A DNA stretch of 25,188 bases from a virus: positions 1 to 25,188 of the IMG/VR virus record IMGVR_UViG_3300036862_000007; one strand, written 5' to 3'. Below the pieces are notes generated by a model, which saw nothing but the letters and a program-made list of their open reading frames with translations, was not told the DNA's origin and searched no databases. A program made the position numbers and the translations under genes. Positions 12,739 through 20,095 of this stretch are shown piece by piece. Each line of letters opens with the position of its first letter. Position 1 is the first letter of the stretch.

Positions 12739-12894
12739 AAGCTAGACGAGTTTTCAGCAGAAGTAGAACCTAGCGAGGGCCAAGGCGATTATGAGGTTGT
12801 CGTAGAAAACGATGCTGACCCTGATACCGAGCCCTTCCTTGTTACTGACGTTCGTTGGGATCACGATAACAAGCAAGTGGTAATCTCGATATGA
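12736..12894 (+). CDS. Hypothetical acidic 52-aa protein
   Basis: ATG overlaps the upstream TAA and uses the AAAAGGAA site in the repeated junction. Strongly acidic, with beta-like YEVVVEND and KQVVISI segments. The family is not recognised. The stop overlaps the next start (ATGA). Confidence 0.6.
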   Translation: MKLDEFSAEVEPSEGQGDYEVVVENDADPDTEPFLVTDVRWDHDNKQVVISI

Positions 12895-13088
12895 AAAACT
12901 CTTGGCTGATACCGCAATTACTTGCTTTGCCGCGTGGCTCGCGTGTAAAGCCCAAAGAAGCTTTTATTGGCGAACCTAATTACATATTTCGTGCCGACAA
13001 CACTCATGCGTTGCGTCAGAGACTAGCTAATTTGTCCAAACAAGGTAAATTCCGCATGATCGGAAACGATGAATGGGAAAGGGCATAA
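12891..13088 (+). CDS. Hypothetical basic 65-aa protein
   Basis: ATGA overlap start. Basic, with a helix NTHALRQRLANLSKQGKF, which could be a winged-helix-like recognition segment (compare RVKPKEAFIGEPNYIFRADN before it). No family is recognised. Stop and next start overlap by one base (TAATG). Confidence 0.6.
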   Translation: MKNSWLIPQLLALPRGSRVKPKEAFIGEPNYIFRADNTHALRQRLANLSKQGKFRMIGNDEWERA

Positions 13089-13309
13089 TGAAGTGGTATG
13101 ACAATCGACGAGAGCTAACCTACTTCGCTATGATTCTCTTGGATTCAGAGCAGCTTGAGGATGACGCGCGTGAAGTGATTTACTACTTCGATAAGCCCTG
13201 GAAATGGGATAAGGAACATAGCATTTGGGAATCCCAAGGTCGTCCCTCTCCCGCCATTGAAGAAGATTGGGAGACATACTGCAACAATGCAAAAGCGTGG
13301 ATGGTATGA
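13088..13309 (+). CDS. Hypothetical acidic 73-aa protein
   Basis: The start is the ATG at the TAATG junction. The 13073 start would lie inside the previous gene. Rich in Trp, Tyr, Asp and Glu (EVIYYFDKPWKWDKEHSIWE). The family is not recognised. ATGA overlap with the next gene. Confidence 0.6.
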   Translation: MKWYDNRRELTYFAMILLDSEQLEDDAREVIYYFDKPWKWDKEHSIWESQGRPSPAIEEDWETYCNNAKAWMV

Positions 13310-13605
13310 CAAAATACGTCACTAAGAGCGGTCGTGTGCTTACCGACGAAGATATCCAAAAGCTTGCTGACGAAGCCGAACAAGGCTACGACGTAGAACA
13401 ACTTAAAGACCTGGACGAAGCACGGCGACGAATCAACGAGGCCGCCGATATTATTCGTTCCGCGATAAGGATAGGTGGCGACCCAGAATTTGTCATTGAT
13501 GCCGTTAAGACAGCAATCAAGGTTGGAACGGAGCAATATGCTGCTGACGCCGTAGGGTTGGAACGGAGCAGTATGCTGCTGAAAGCGTACAAGAAAAAAC
13601 TATGA
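13306..13605 (+). CDS. Small protein with antitoxin/CopG-like N-terminus and frameshifted tail, 99 aa
   Basis: The N-terminus TKYVTKSGRVLTDEDIQKLA followed by DEAEQGYD matches a pattern common in actinobacterial ribbon-helix-helix or antitoxin-like proteins (SGRxLTDxDIxxLAxEAExGYD). The middle is a long charged helix. Near the C-terminus a 35-bp tandem duplication (13521-13582) is read first as VGTEQYAAD and then, one frame off, as GLERSSMLLK. The present C-terminus is therefore probably recent. ATGA overlaps on both sides. Confidence 0.65.
   Translation: MTKYVTKSGRVLTDEDIQKLADEAEQGYDVEQLKDLDEARRRINEAADIIRSAIRIGGDPEFVIDAVKTAIKVGTEQYAADAVGLERSSMLLKAYKKKL
13521..13582 (+). repeat. 35-bp offset tandem duplication
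   Basis: 13521-13547 and 13556-13582 are identical except one base (27 positions). The 35-bp offset is not a multiple of three, so the two copies are translated in different frames. The second copy, read in the frame of the first, stays open into the nuclease gene at 13602. Confidence 0.85.
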
Positions 13606-14927
13606 CAACGCTTGACTTTAAGAACGTAGGACGGGAAGCACCGGCTAACCCGTCGAAATATGATATCATTCCATTGCACGCTAGCGACCGAGCATCGTTC
13701 AAGTTCTGTCGTAGGCAATGGGCGTGGTCAAGCCCTGCTAGACGGAATCTCATCCCTAAGTCTCAAGTGCATGGTATCCGTACTGCCCTGTGGTTTGGTT
13801 CGGGTATCCATTACGCGCTAGAGCGGTATTACAATCCTACCCTACGGGAAGACCCAGAAACAGTATTTCGGGCATGGTTTAGGCTCGAATGGGAGGGAGG
13901 GCAGGTTACGGATGACGAAGTGCCTAAGTATGTTGACCGCGAGCCTGAGCGTAGGTCGGATAATACTTGGCGTATTACTGGCCTGCGTGATCTGTTGCCT
14001 AGCCCTGATGAAGAAGCTTTCCTAGAGCTGGAAGATATCGGCTGTGGGATGATGAAGTTCTACAAAGAGTACAGCAAGGAAAACGATAACTTTACGGTTA
14101 TCGCAACCGAGCACGAGTTTTCCGTGCCTGTCCTAAAACCCGATGGTAGTCCACTCTACATGGTAGACAAGCGACAAATGCCCAAAGGTTGGGAACCGAA
14201 CTTCGATGCGGGTAACGAGTACGGGCCGCTTTTGGACGTAAAGCATCTTAATCCTGACGATAAAGGATATAGCATCGCCAAGCAAGTCCATGCAAGAGGT
14301 CGGATGGACATGATTAAGCAAGATAACGATTCAGGTTATTTTGGCATCCAGGACTACAAGACAACGAGTAGGCTCGACGATGATTATTACCGTCATATCG
14401 AGCTTGACGAGCAATGCACTACCTACCTGTGGGCAGGAGAAATAGAAGCCCGTATTCACGGATTGGAGTATACTCAGCTTGACTACATCACTTACCAGGC
14501 AATGCTCAAGAAGTACCCTAAGCCCCCAACAATTACAAGCAGGGGAGAGCCTAGCATCAATCGTCAGACCGAAAGTGCTACCGCTGAAATGTACGCCGAG
14601 TGTATTAACTCTAAACCAGCTTGGCGATCAATGTACGAGTTTAAGAGAGACTGGCAGTTCTACTACGAATGGTTGCTAGAGGTTGGCGACAGGAGGTTTA
14701 TCGACAGAAGGGACATTCGACGAAATAAGCATCAGAAGCACAACATGGGAGTACGACTCTATTACGAAACTCTGGACATGCTCAATGACCCTATTGCTTA
14801 CCCAAACCCAACCAAGAACTACTCGTGTCTCAACTGCGTATTTAGAGCGCCTTGTATCGCTGCTGAGGACGGCTCTGACTTTGAAATGATGTTGGATGAC
14901 GGCTACGTTAAGAACTGGGATAGGTGA
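13602..14927 (+). CDS. RecB/Cas4-like PD-(D/E)XK nuclease with Fe-S cluster cysteines, 441 aa
   Basis: The nuclease core shows GRMDMI (Asp236) and GIQDYKTT (Asp251-x-Lys253), the RecB-type catalytic set, plus FGSGIHYALERY near residue 66. Cys36 (in FCRRQW) and the C-terminal cluster Cys409, Cys412 and Cys418 give the C-xn-C-x2-C-x5-C pattern that holds a 4Fe-4S cluster in Cas4 and AddB. It is probably a single-strand DNA exonuclease for recombination or replication. It lies in one operon with the Sak4-like ATPase and DUF669-like protein. No cas1 or cas2 is present. ATGA overlap with the upstream gene. Confidence 0.88.
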   Translation: MTTLDFKNVGREAPANPSKYDIIPLHASDRASFKFCRRQWAWSSPARRNLIPKSQVHGIRTALWFGSGIHYALERYYNPTLREDPETVFRAWFRLEWEGGQVTDDEVPKYVDREPERRSDNTWRITGLRDLLPSPDEEAFLELEDIGCGMMKFYKEYSKENDNFTVIATEHEFSVPVLKPDGSPLYMVDKRQMPKGWEPNFDAGNEYGPLLDVKHLNPDDKGYSIAKQVHARGRMDMIKQDNDSGYFGIQDYKTTSRLDDDYYRHIELDEQCTTYLWAGEIEARIHGLEYTQLDYITYQAMLKKYPKPPTITSRGEPSINRQTESATAEMYAECINSKPAWRSMYEFKRDWQFYYEWLLEVGDRRFIDRRDIRRNKHQKHNMGVRLYYETLDMLNDPIAYPNPTKNYSCLNCVFRAPCIAAEDGSDFEMMLDDGYVKNWDR

Positions 14928-14933
14928 TAATCT

Positions 14934-15203
14934 TTGAACGAGAAGTTGAGTGCCCAACAGATCGCTGCTCTGCTTGCACCTAAGAAGGCAAAGGCCAAGA
15001 CTAAGCTAACAGTGGTGAGAGAAGATGCTTACGAGCCCCAATACCGGCCAGTAAGTAAACACGTTAAATGGCTAGACGAGCGGCGAGTATGCAAACCTGG
15101 ACAATGCGGTAGTCAGGCTTATATAGCCGTCGATGGGCAACCGTACTGTCTCATGCATGCTTTTCATGCAGTCGTAGCACTCTTACAGGAGTGTGAAACA
15201 TGA
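14934..15203 (+). CDS. Zinc-binding phage protein, 89 aa
   Basis: TTG start with AGGTGA upstream. N-terminal helix SAQQIAALLAPKKAKAKTK, then a zinc site: CKPGQCG and GQPYCLMHAFH. The same layout (IAxLLA helix, basic linker, CxxxxC, GQxxC) is found in the 5560 gene, suggesting paralogs or a common mini-family. Function unknown. Confidence 0.7.
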   Translation: MNEKLSAQQIAALLAPKKAKAKTKLTVVREDAYEPQYRPVSKHVKWLDERRVCKPGQCGSQAYIAVDGQPYCLMHAFHAVVALLQECET

Positions 15204-15403
15204 TGATTGCGGCCACTACAACCAAAGACGATAGAAAGCTGCTTATTCTCGGCTTGCAAGACAAAAACATTGAGTTGTTAAAAAACGATCAACCGATCTA
15301 CAAGAACCTAGCCGACGAAGGAGTGCCTGGACTCGAAGATTGGGACGTTACAATTCTTGGCCCGGAAGACACCGAAAGATTTGTTCGGACGGTAACGGTA
15401 TGA
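15200..15403 (+). CDS. Hypothetical 67-aa protein
   Basis: ATGA overlap start. Mixed alpha/beta with KLLILGLQDKNIELL and WDVTILGPEDTERFV. The family is not recognised. ATGA overlap with the next gene. Confidence 0.6.
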   Translation: MMIAATTTKDDRKLLILGLQDKNIELLKNDQPIYKNLADEGVPGLEDWDVTILGPEDTERFVRTVTV

Positions 15404-16065
15404 GAGCAGCAGTAATCCTAGACTTGCCAGGGCATTTCGGCCCGATAGAGGCCGATGGCATTTGGAAACGTGTTAACCATTACCAGCTAGATCGTCTGTA
15501 TTTCGATATCAGACAGATCGACAATCACATCATCGACGTGTGCAAGAGCCACTCGACTATCGCTGGTATCAACATAGACCCGAAAGCGTGGTTTAACGAG
15601 GATCTTGTGGCTGGCGCGATCCGCACCACAAAGAAACTCAACGACTTAGGCTTCGATAAAAGAAACCCCACGGGAATTTGTCCTGTGATGTTCGACTATG
15701 AAGAACACAGTATTGAGAAAGTCATCGCAGGCTTGCAACAATGGCGTAGAGCCAGATATAGGCGAGACACGATATGGACGTTTGAACCGCTACAGGGCGG
15801 TTGGGTTGGCGACCCGCAAATGAAGCTACAGATTAAGCCGGACACTAACCTCGTACTCATGCCTCAGACTTACCGTTTCGATATGTCTCCGGTAGCGCAA
15901 GATCAAGTGCTTTACGACTTACTCCGTAACTACGACAGACGGCAGATCAAGCTGTATTACCAGTCTTTTTACAAGGTGCCTGCTGATGATAGATACCCAA
16001 AATTTCCAGTTCAAGAAGCTTGGGACGGTTGCATCTACGATCTAGAACATCTGCCACTACCATGA
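15400..16065 (+). CDS. Possible TIM-barrel, glycoside-hydrolase-like protein, 221 aa
   Basis: The start is the ATG in the ATGA overlap; the frame is open upstream without support. Alternating beta and alpha segments (AGINIDPKAWF, GICPVMFDYEE, TIWTFEPLQGGW, LVLMPQTYRF, IKLYYQSFYK) look like successive strands of a TIM barrel with acidic and aromatic residues at strand ends, as in glycosidase-like phage proteins. No signal peptide is seen. Substrate and activity are unknown. It sits between replication genes, so a cytosolic role is as likely as a wall-related one. Confidence 0.55.
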   Translation: MRAAVILDLPGHFGPIEADGIWKRVNHYQLDRLYFDIRQIDNHIIDVCKSHSTIAGINIDPKAWFNEDLVAGAIRTTKKLNDLGFDKRNPTGICPVMFDYEEHSIEKVIAGLQQWRRARYRRDTIWTFEPLQGGWVGDPQMKLQIKPDTNLVLMPQTYRFDMSPVAQDQVLYDLLRNYDRRQIKLYYQSFYKVPADDRYPKFPVQEAWDGCIYDLEHLPLP

Positions 16066-16304
16066 TAAACGAAGTTAAAGCATTTGAAGTCGTAATCGGA
16101 CCAGAACGTCTTGGCTGGATTGTCGAAGTTCCAGAAGAAGTCGGCTACGGTAAGCCTCATTGGGCGGCTATCGTGACACTTCCCAAGCTGCATAATAGAG
16201 GCGATTTACTAGGTATCTTCGACACATCGCACAAAGCCCACGAAGCCCTTTTGAAACATGAGGGCATTGAAAAGATTAACGTGGAAGGAGGTGAATCTAC
16301 ATAA
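16062..16304 (+). CDS. Hypothetical 80-aa protein
   Basis: The start is the ATG of the ATGA overlap. Beta-rich first half (KAFEVVIGPERLGWIVEVP) and a helix near the end (SHKAHEALLKHEG). The family is not recognised. Its last codons contain the AAGGAGGTG ribosome binding site for the next gene, and its TAA stop overlaps an ATA. Confidence 0.65.
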   Translation: MINEVKAFEVVIGPERLGWIVEVPEEVGYGKPHWAAIVTLPKLHNRGDLLGIFDTSHKAHEALLKHEGIEKINVEGGEST

Positions 16305-17053
16305 GCGCAGTAGTACCAATTCGGGAACGGCTAGATGCCAAAACCCCACAAGAGGCAATTGAGTATTTCAACCTGCTTATTTATGGGGAACCCGGCTCTG
16401 GTAAAACCTACTTATTGGGCACAGCAGAGGATCACGAAGATACCTCGCCTATGCTGCTAATCGACATTGAAGGAGGTACACTCACTCTCAGGCGTAGAAA
16501 CATAGATGTGGTTCAGGTTCGTAACATGAAACAAATTGAAGCTGTCCATAACGAGATTGCTAACGATACGGAACGTTATTACAAAACAGTGGGCATTGAC
16601 TCGTTAACGGAGCTTCAAAAACTGGACATGCGAACGGTGATGATGGAGCAATACAACAAAAAGCCTGACAGCACAGATATGTTTGTTCCATCCCAACGTG
16701 AGTGGGGTAAGTCGGGAGAGCGAGTTAGAATGATTGTCCGCGCTTTCCGAGACTTGCCGGTAAACACGATTGTCACGGCTTTAATGTCTAGTGACAAAGA
16801 CGAAAGGAGCGGTATCACATCATTTTTCCCGTCTTTTCCTGGTAAACTCCGTAGTGAGATTCCAGGGTTTTTCGACGTTGTGGGACTACTCACGACGTTT
16901 AACGAGGACGGTGGAGTACACCGTCAACTACAGTTCGCAAAGACGCAGAGGGTTGTCGCTAAAGATCGTACCGATAGCCTTGGCGAAACAATGATAGATC
17001 CATCAATTCCCCTAATGTGGGAACGGATCACAAAGGAGGAAGAAGAAACGTGA
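16301..17053 (+). CDS. Sak4-like P-loop ATPase, apparent AUA start, 250 aa
   Basis: Walker A is GEPGSGKT (residues 29-36 counted from ATA 16301) and Walker B is TVGIDS (Asp100), as in RecA-like Sak4/AAA_24 phage recombinases that anneal or exchange strands. The first ATG/GTG/TTG in frame is TTG 16415, which lies after Walker A and cannot be the true start. ATA 16301 is 9 nt after AAGGAGG and overlaps the upstream TAA as ATAA, copying the ATGA overlaps around it. The next gene encodes a DUF669-like protein, the usual partner. Confidence 0.85.
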   Translation: MSAVVPIRERLDAKTPQEAIEYFNLLIYGEPGSGKTYLLGTAEDHEDTSPMLLIDIEGGTLTLRRRNIDVVQVRNMKQIEAVHNEIANDTERYYKTVGIDSLTELQKLDMRTVMMEQYNKKPDSTDMFVPSQREWGKSGERVRMIVRAFRDLPVNTIVTALMSSDKDERSGITSFFPSFPGKLRSEIPGFFDVVGLLTTFNEDGGVHRQLQFAKTQRVVAKDRTDSLGETMIDPSIPLMWERITKEEEET

Positions 17054-17502
17054 GTGTTTTGGACCTTTCAGGAGCCGATCTTTCCGGTTTTGATGCAATT
17101 CCGTCTGGCTGGTACGACGCCGTGGTTTTTGAAGTTAATGCGGCTGAGGTAGAGAACGATACTGGTAAGCTTCCTGTCGGCACAGAAGGTATCAGTGTCC
17201 GCTTCAAGGTTGATGGCGGGGAGCACGATGGCAAGTCGGTTTGGAATCGTTACTGGTTTGCGCCTGCTAGCTATGAGAAGAAAGCGCAGCTCGATGGCAT
17301 CCTCGCTAGGTTCCTGCTGGCTGTGGGATATACCGAGGAACAGGTAAAAAGCGGTACTTTCGAGATTAACCCATCTGACATGGAAGGTCGTCAGTGTGCG
17401 GTTAACGTCAAGAAGTACACTTATGACGGCATGGATCGTAACCGCGTTCAAGGTGTACGACCGCGCGGTGAGGTGACAACGGAAGGGGCAGGTCTGCTGT
17501 AA
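17050..17502 (+). CDS. DUF669-like single-strand DNA-binding protein, 150 aa
   Basis: GTG start in a GTGA overlap, 9 nt after GGAGG. Pattern: SGWYDAVVFEVNAAEVEND, then GISVRFKVDGGEHDGKSVWN and RYWF, a helical part, and GRQCAVNVKKYTYDGMDRNR. This matches the OB-fold DUF669 type proteins that accompany Sak4-like recombinases in phages. It probably coats single-stranded DNA and loads the recombinase. The assignment is by pattern and context. Confidence 0.75.
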   Translation: MSVLDLSGADLSGFDAIPSGWYDAVVFEVNAAEVENDTGKLPVGTEGISVRFKVDGGEHDGKSVWNRYWFAPASYEKKAQLDGILARFLLAVGYTEEQVKSGTFEINPSDMEGRQCAVNVKKYTYDGMDRNRVQGVRPRGEVTTEGAGLL

Positions 17503-17511
17503 ACATCAAAG

Positions 17512-17546
17512 GTTGGGGGTGATAGCATCGGGGCATCACCCCCAAC
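17512..17546. terminator. Perfect 12-bp inverted repeat, possible U-less terminator
   Basis: GTTGGGGGTGAT (17512-17523) and ATCACCCCCAAC (17535-17546) pair perfectly around an 11-nt loop, 10 nt after the stop of the DUF669-like gene. No T-run follows. Actinobacteria can use strong hairpins without U-tracts, so partial termination is possible. It could also be an mRNA stability or processing site before the primase gene. Confidence 0.5.
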
Positions 17547-17564
17547 GCCCCTGGAAAGGGAACT

Positions 17565-19772
17565 GTGTCAACATCGGTAAGCTCTACACGAGGGAAATTT
17601 TTTGAGTATCTATTTGGGGATCATAAAGGCAACGTTTGTATAGCTTACGCTCCTCCGACTAAAACACAGTTCAAGCAGGCATTTTGGGAGTGGCCTCGGG
17701 CTAAAAGTAGTATGGGGGCTTTCGTAGACCAAATAAGCCACGGACACAATGTTTGGTTTGGCGTGAATCTTTTGAGCAAGCCGGAGCGCAGAAAAGAAAA
17801 TACGTTGCCAGGATATATCGTGTGGGCAGACCTTGATACCGTTGAACCTGTCGGCATAGACCCTCCGCCGTCTTGCGTTGTTAAGAGTTCCCCCGGTCGC
17901 TTTCAGGGTTATTGGCGTTTGGACAAATTGATTGTCCCTGAAGCACAGGAAGAGTTTTCTCGTAAACTTGCCTACAAGTATCACTTCGATAAAAGCGGTT
18001 GGGACTTGACTCAGATTTTAAGAGTTCCTTACACTTTCAACTACAAACCGGAGTACGAGCGCCAAGGCGAAGACCCTCCCGCTGTGGAGATTGTTTGGGC
18101 TAAAGAGGAACTATATTCTACCGACGTTTTTGAGAGGATCGTGATTCACGATCCTTACGCCAGCAAGGATGTTGTAACGAATAAGCCTCTCCCGGAGATT
18201 AAGAGTCTACCCTCCGTATCGGAGGTACAACTCAAATACATCTCTAGTATTACCCCTTCCTTCCACGAACTTTTCGAGCTAGAGCCCGGTAAGGGAGATG
18301 ACTGGTCTAGAAAGATTTGGCGGTTTATCAACTTTTGCCTCGAAATAGGCATGAGCGAGGAAGAAACCCTCGTTATGGCTATGAACGCAAAATGCAATAA
18401 ATACGAGCGCGATCATAGACCACTAAGTCATCTGTGGAAAGAAGTGCTTAAGGCTAGTGAGAGGCAACAGGTAGTTGTCGGTTTCCAAGACGGTAGGCCG
18501 GCTTTCAAGCTAGAGATGCCTAAGCTGGTTGACGATGAAGAAATTGGCAATCCGTTTGTCATGGAATACAAGGCTTGGGCTATGGAAAGGACTGACGCTC
18601 CTCCCCAATATCACGAGCTTTGCGCTGCTATTCTGCTAAGCGCACTTCTTTCTCCCCGCCTAAGACTGGAAACATCTTCGGGAGAAGTTATCCCTAACCT
18701 CTGGGGCATTATTCTTGGTGGTTCCACGTTAGCACGCAAGAGCACGTCCATGGGTTATATGCACGATATCCTGCTTGAGTTCGATCGGGAGTTAATCCTT
18801 GCTCAAGATGCCTCTCCGGAAGGCTTGCTATTTGCGCTATCGCAAAGACCCCACAGGGTGAGCATGTTCTACCGTGACGAGCTATCCGGGTTTTTGAAGT
18901 CTCTGCGAAGCAAGAAGTATAACGTCGATCTGCCGGAGCTTCTTGCTAATCTGTACGACGCTCCTGCTACAATGACCAGGCTTCTTCGTAAAGAAACTCA
19001 TACCCTGCTTAGACCGTTTTTCATCATTATGGGCGCAGGAATCCGCGACGCAGTCTACGCAGAAATTGAGGAAGATTGGATCACAGGCGGGTTTATCCCC
19101 CGTTTCCTCGTTGTTAGTGGAGATACGACTAGAGATCAACGACGGAGAACAGGCCCACCAGTACCCGGTAACTTCGAGAAACGCCAAAACATCATAAAAA
19201 GGTTGGCGGACGTTATTGAGAGATACGAGGTTACGACCAATATCAAGACTATCTCCGGCGTTCACCAGCAAACCGACTTCGTAACGGCTTATCTTAGTGA
19301 GGGGTCTTGGGAGCTTTACGGAGAATATGAGGACAAGCTAGAGATAGCAGCGGAGAAAAGTATTGTTCAGACTGTCGCTTTTCCGACATTCGCACGTCTA
19401 TCAAGTTCCCTGCTCAAACTAGCTACGTTGTTTTCGGCTCTAAGATCAACGCCAAACGATGAAAACGCCATCGAGGTAATAGAGCGTGACCTAATCGAAG
19501 CGGCGTACTATATTCAAAAGTGGGGAAAACACGCCGTCGAACTGGTACTCTATGCCGGCAAGGCCGATATCGACAAAAAGAGTGACCGGGTTTACGAGTT
19601 TATTAGGAACAAGCCTGGAGTTAACCAGACAGAGGTTTTCTACAGGCTGCATCTTCGATCTATGGAGGGAAAGGAAATCATCGCTACTTTGGTAGATAGA
19701 GGACAAATCTATCAACTGACTGAAAAGGGCCAGGGCACTAGATTTTACGCTTACACTGAGAGGACTGTATGA
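17565..19772 (+). CDS. Primase-helicase (AEP-like primase plus RKST-type P-loop), 735 aa
   Basis: GTG start after GGAAAGGG. Residues about 20-170 resemble archaeo-eukaryotic/RepB-type primase: VWADLD with Asp89/Asp91, SSPGRFQGYW (108-117) and WDLTQILRVPYTFNYK. Residues about 340-560 form a DUF3987-like ATPase with a Walker A variant GGSTLARKST (385-394) and a Walker B-like FYRDELSGF near 438. The C-terminus (about 670-730) has winged-helix character (KPGVNQTEVFYRLHLRSMEG). It probably primes and unwinds at the fork. ATGA overlap with the next gene. Confidence 0.82.
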   Translation: MSTSVSSTRGKFFEYLFGDHKGNVCIAYAPPTKTQFKQAFWEWPRAKSSMGAFVDQISHGHNVWFGVNLLSKPERRKENTLPGYIVWADLDTVEPVGIDPPPSCVVKSSPGRFQGYWRLDKLIVPEAQEEFSRKLAYKYHFDKSGWDLTQILRVPYTFNYKPEYERQGEDPPAVEIVWAKEELYSTDVFERIVIHDPYASKDVVTNKPLPEIKSLPSVSEVQLKYISSITPSFHELFELEPGKGDDWSRKIWRFINFCLEIGMSEEETLVMAMNAKCNKYERDHRPLSHLWKEVLKASERQQVVVGFQDGRPAFKLEMPKLVDDEEIGNPFVMEYKAWAMERTDAPPQYHELCAAILLSALLSPRLRLETSSGEVIPNLWGIILGGSTLARKSTSMGYMHDILLEFDRELILAQDASPEGLLFALSQRPHRVSMFYRDELSGFLKSLRSKKYNVDLPELLANLYDAPATMTRLLRKETHTLLRPFFIIMGAGIRDAVYAEIEEDWITGGFIPRFLVVSGDTTRDQRRRTGPPVPGNFEKRQNIIKRLADVIERYEVTTNIKTISGVHQQTDFVTAYLSEGSWELYGEYEDKLEIAAEKSIVQTVAFPTFARLSSSLLKLATLFSALRSTPNDENAIEVIERDLIEAAYYIQKWGKHAVELVLYAGKADIDKKSDRVYEFIRNKPGVNQTEVFYRLHLRSMEGKEIIATLVDRGQIYQLTEKGQGTRFYAYTERTV

Positions 19773-20095
19773 GCACGCACGATAAGATCACAGCTACTAA
19801 CTCGTTAATCGAGCAAGAACTTAAACAGTGGGAAGAGATCGGCGCTACACCGCAGAATATCCAGGTAGACTCGTTTATCCTCGATGCGTTTATAAACTCG
19901 CTAGCGGCATTTCTCGTAGATAAGGGCATCATAGACGATGAAGAATTCACGCTCGCGTTTAAGGAACGTCTACTCGGTAACCTCATAAAATTCCGTGAGG
20001 ATGTTGTCGAGCCTGGAATGGCGGAAATGCGTAGACAGCAAATCGTCAACGGTCTTCCTAACCAAGATATCCCCAAGAAACGAAGAATGCATTGA
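19769..20095 (+). CDS. Hypothetical 108-aa protein
   Basis: ATGA overlap start between primase-helicase and polymerase. Helical and acidic at the N-terminus, with FILDAFINSLAAFLVDKGII, and a basic tail (PKKRRMH). It could be a replication accessory factor by position only. The family is not recognised. Confidence 0.65.
   Translation: MSTHDKITATNSLIEQELKQWEEIGATPQNIQVDSFILDAFINSLAAFLVDKGIIDDEEFTLAFKERLLGNLIKFREDVVEPGMAEMRRQQIVNGLPNQDIPKKRRMH

Noticed and set aside
13602-14927. Cas4 of a CRISPR system
   Set aside because: No repeats with spacers and no cas1 or cas2 are present. RecB/Cas4-like nucleases are common in phage replication operons.
16415-17053. Sak4-like gene starting at TTG 16415
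   Set aside because: This start removes the Walker A motif, which is clearly encoded just upstream in the same frame.
18000-18030. TTGACT at about 18006 as a promoter
   Set aside because: It lies in the conserved primase coding segment GWDLTQ and has no acceptable -10 at 16-18 bases.
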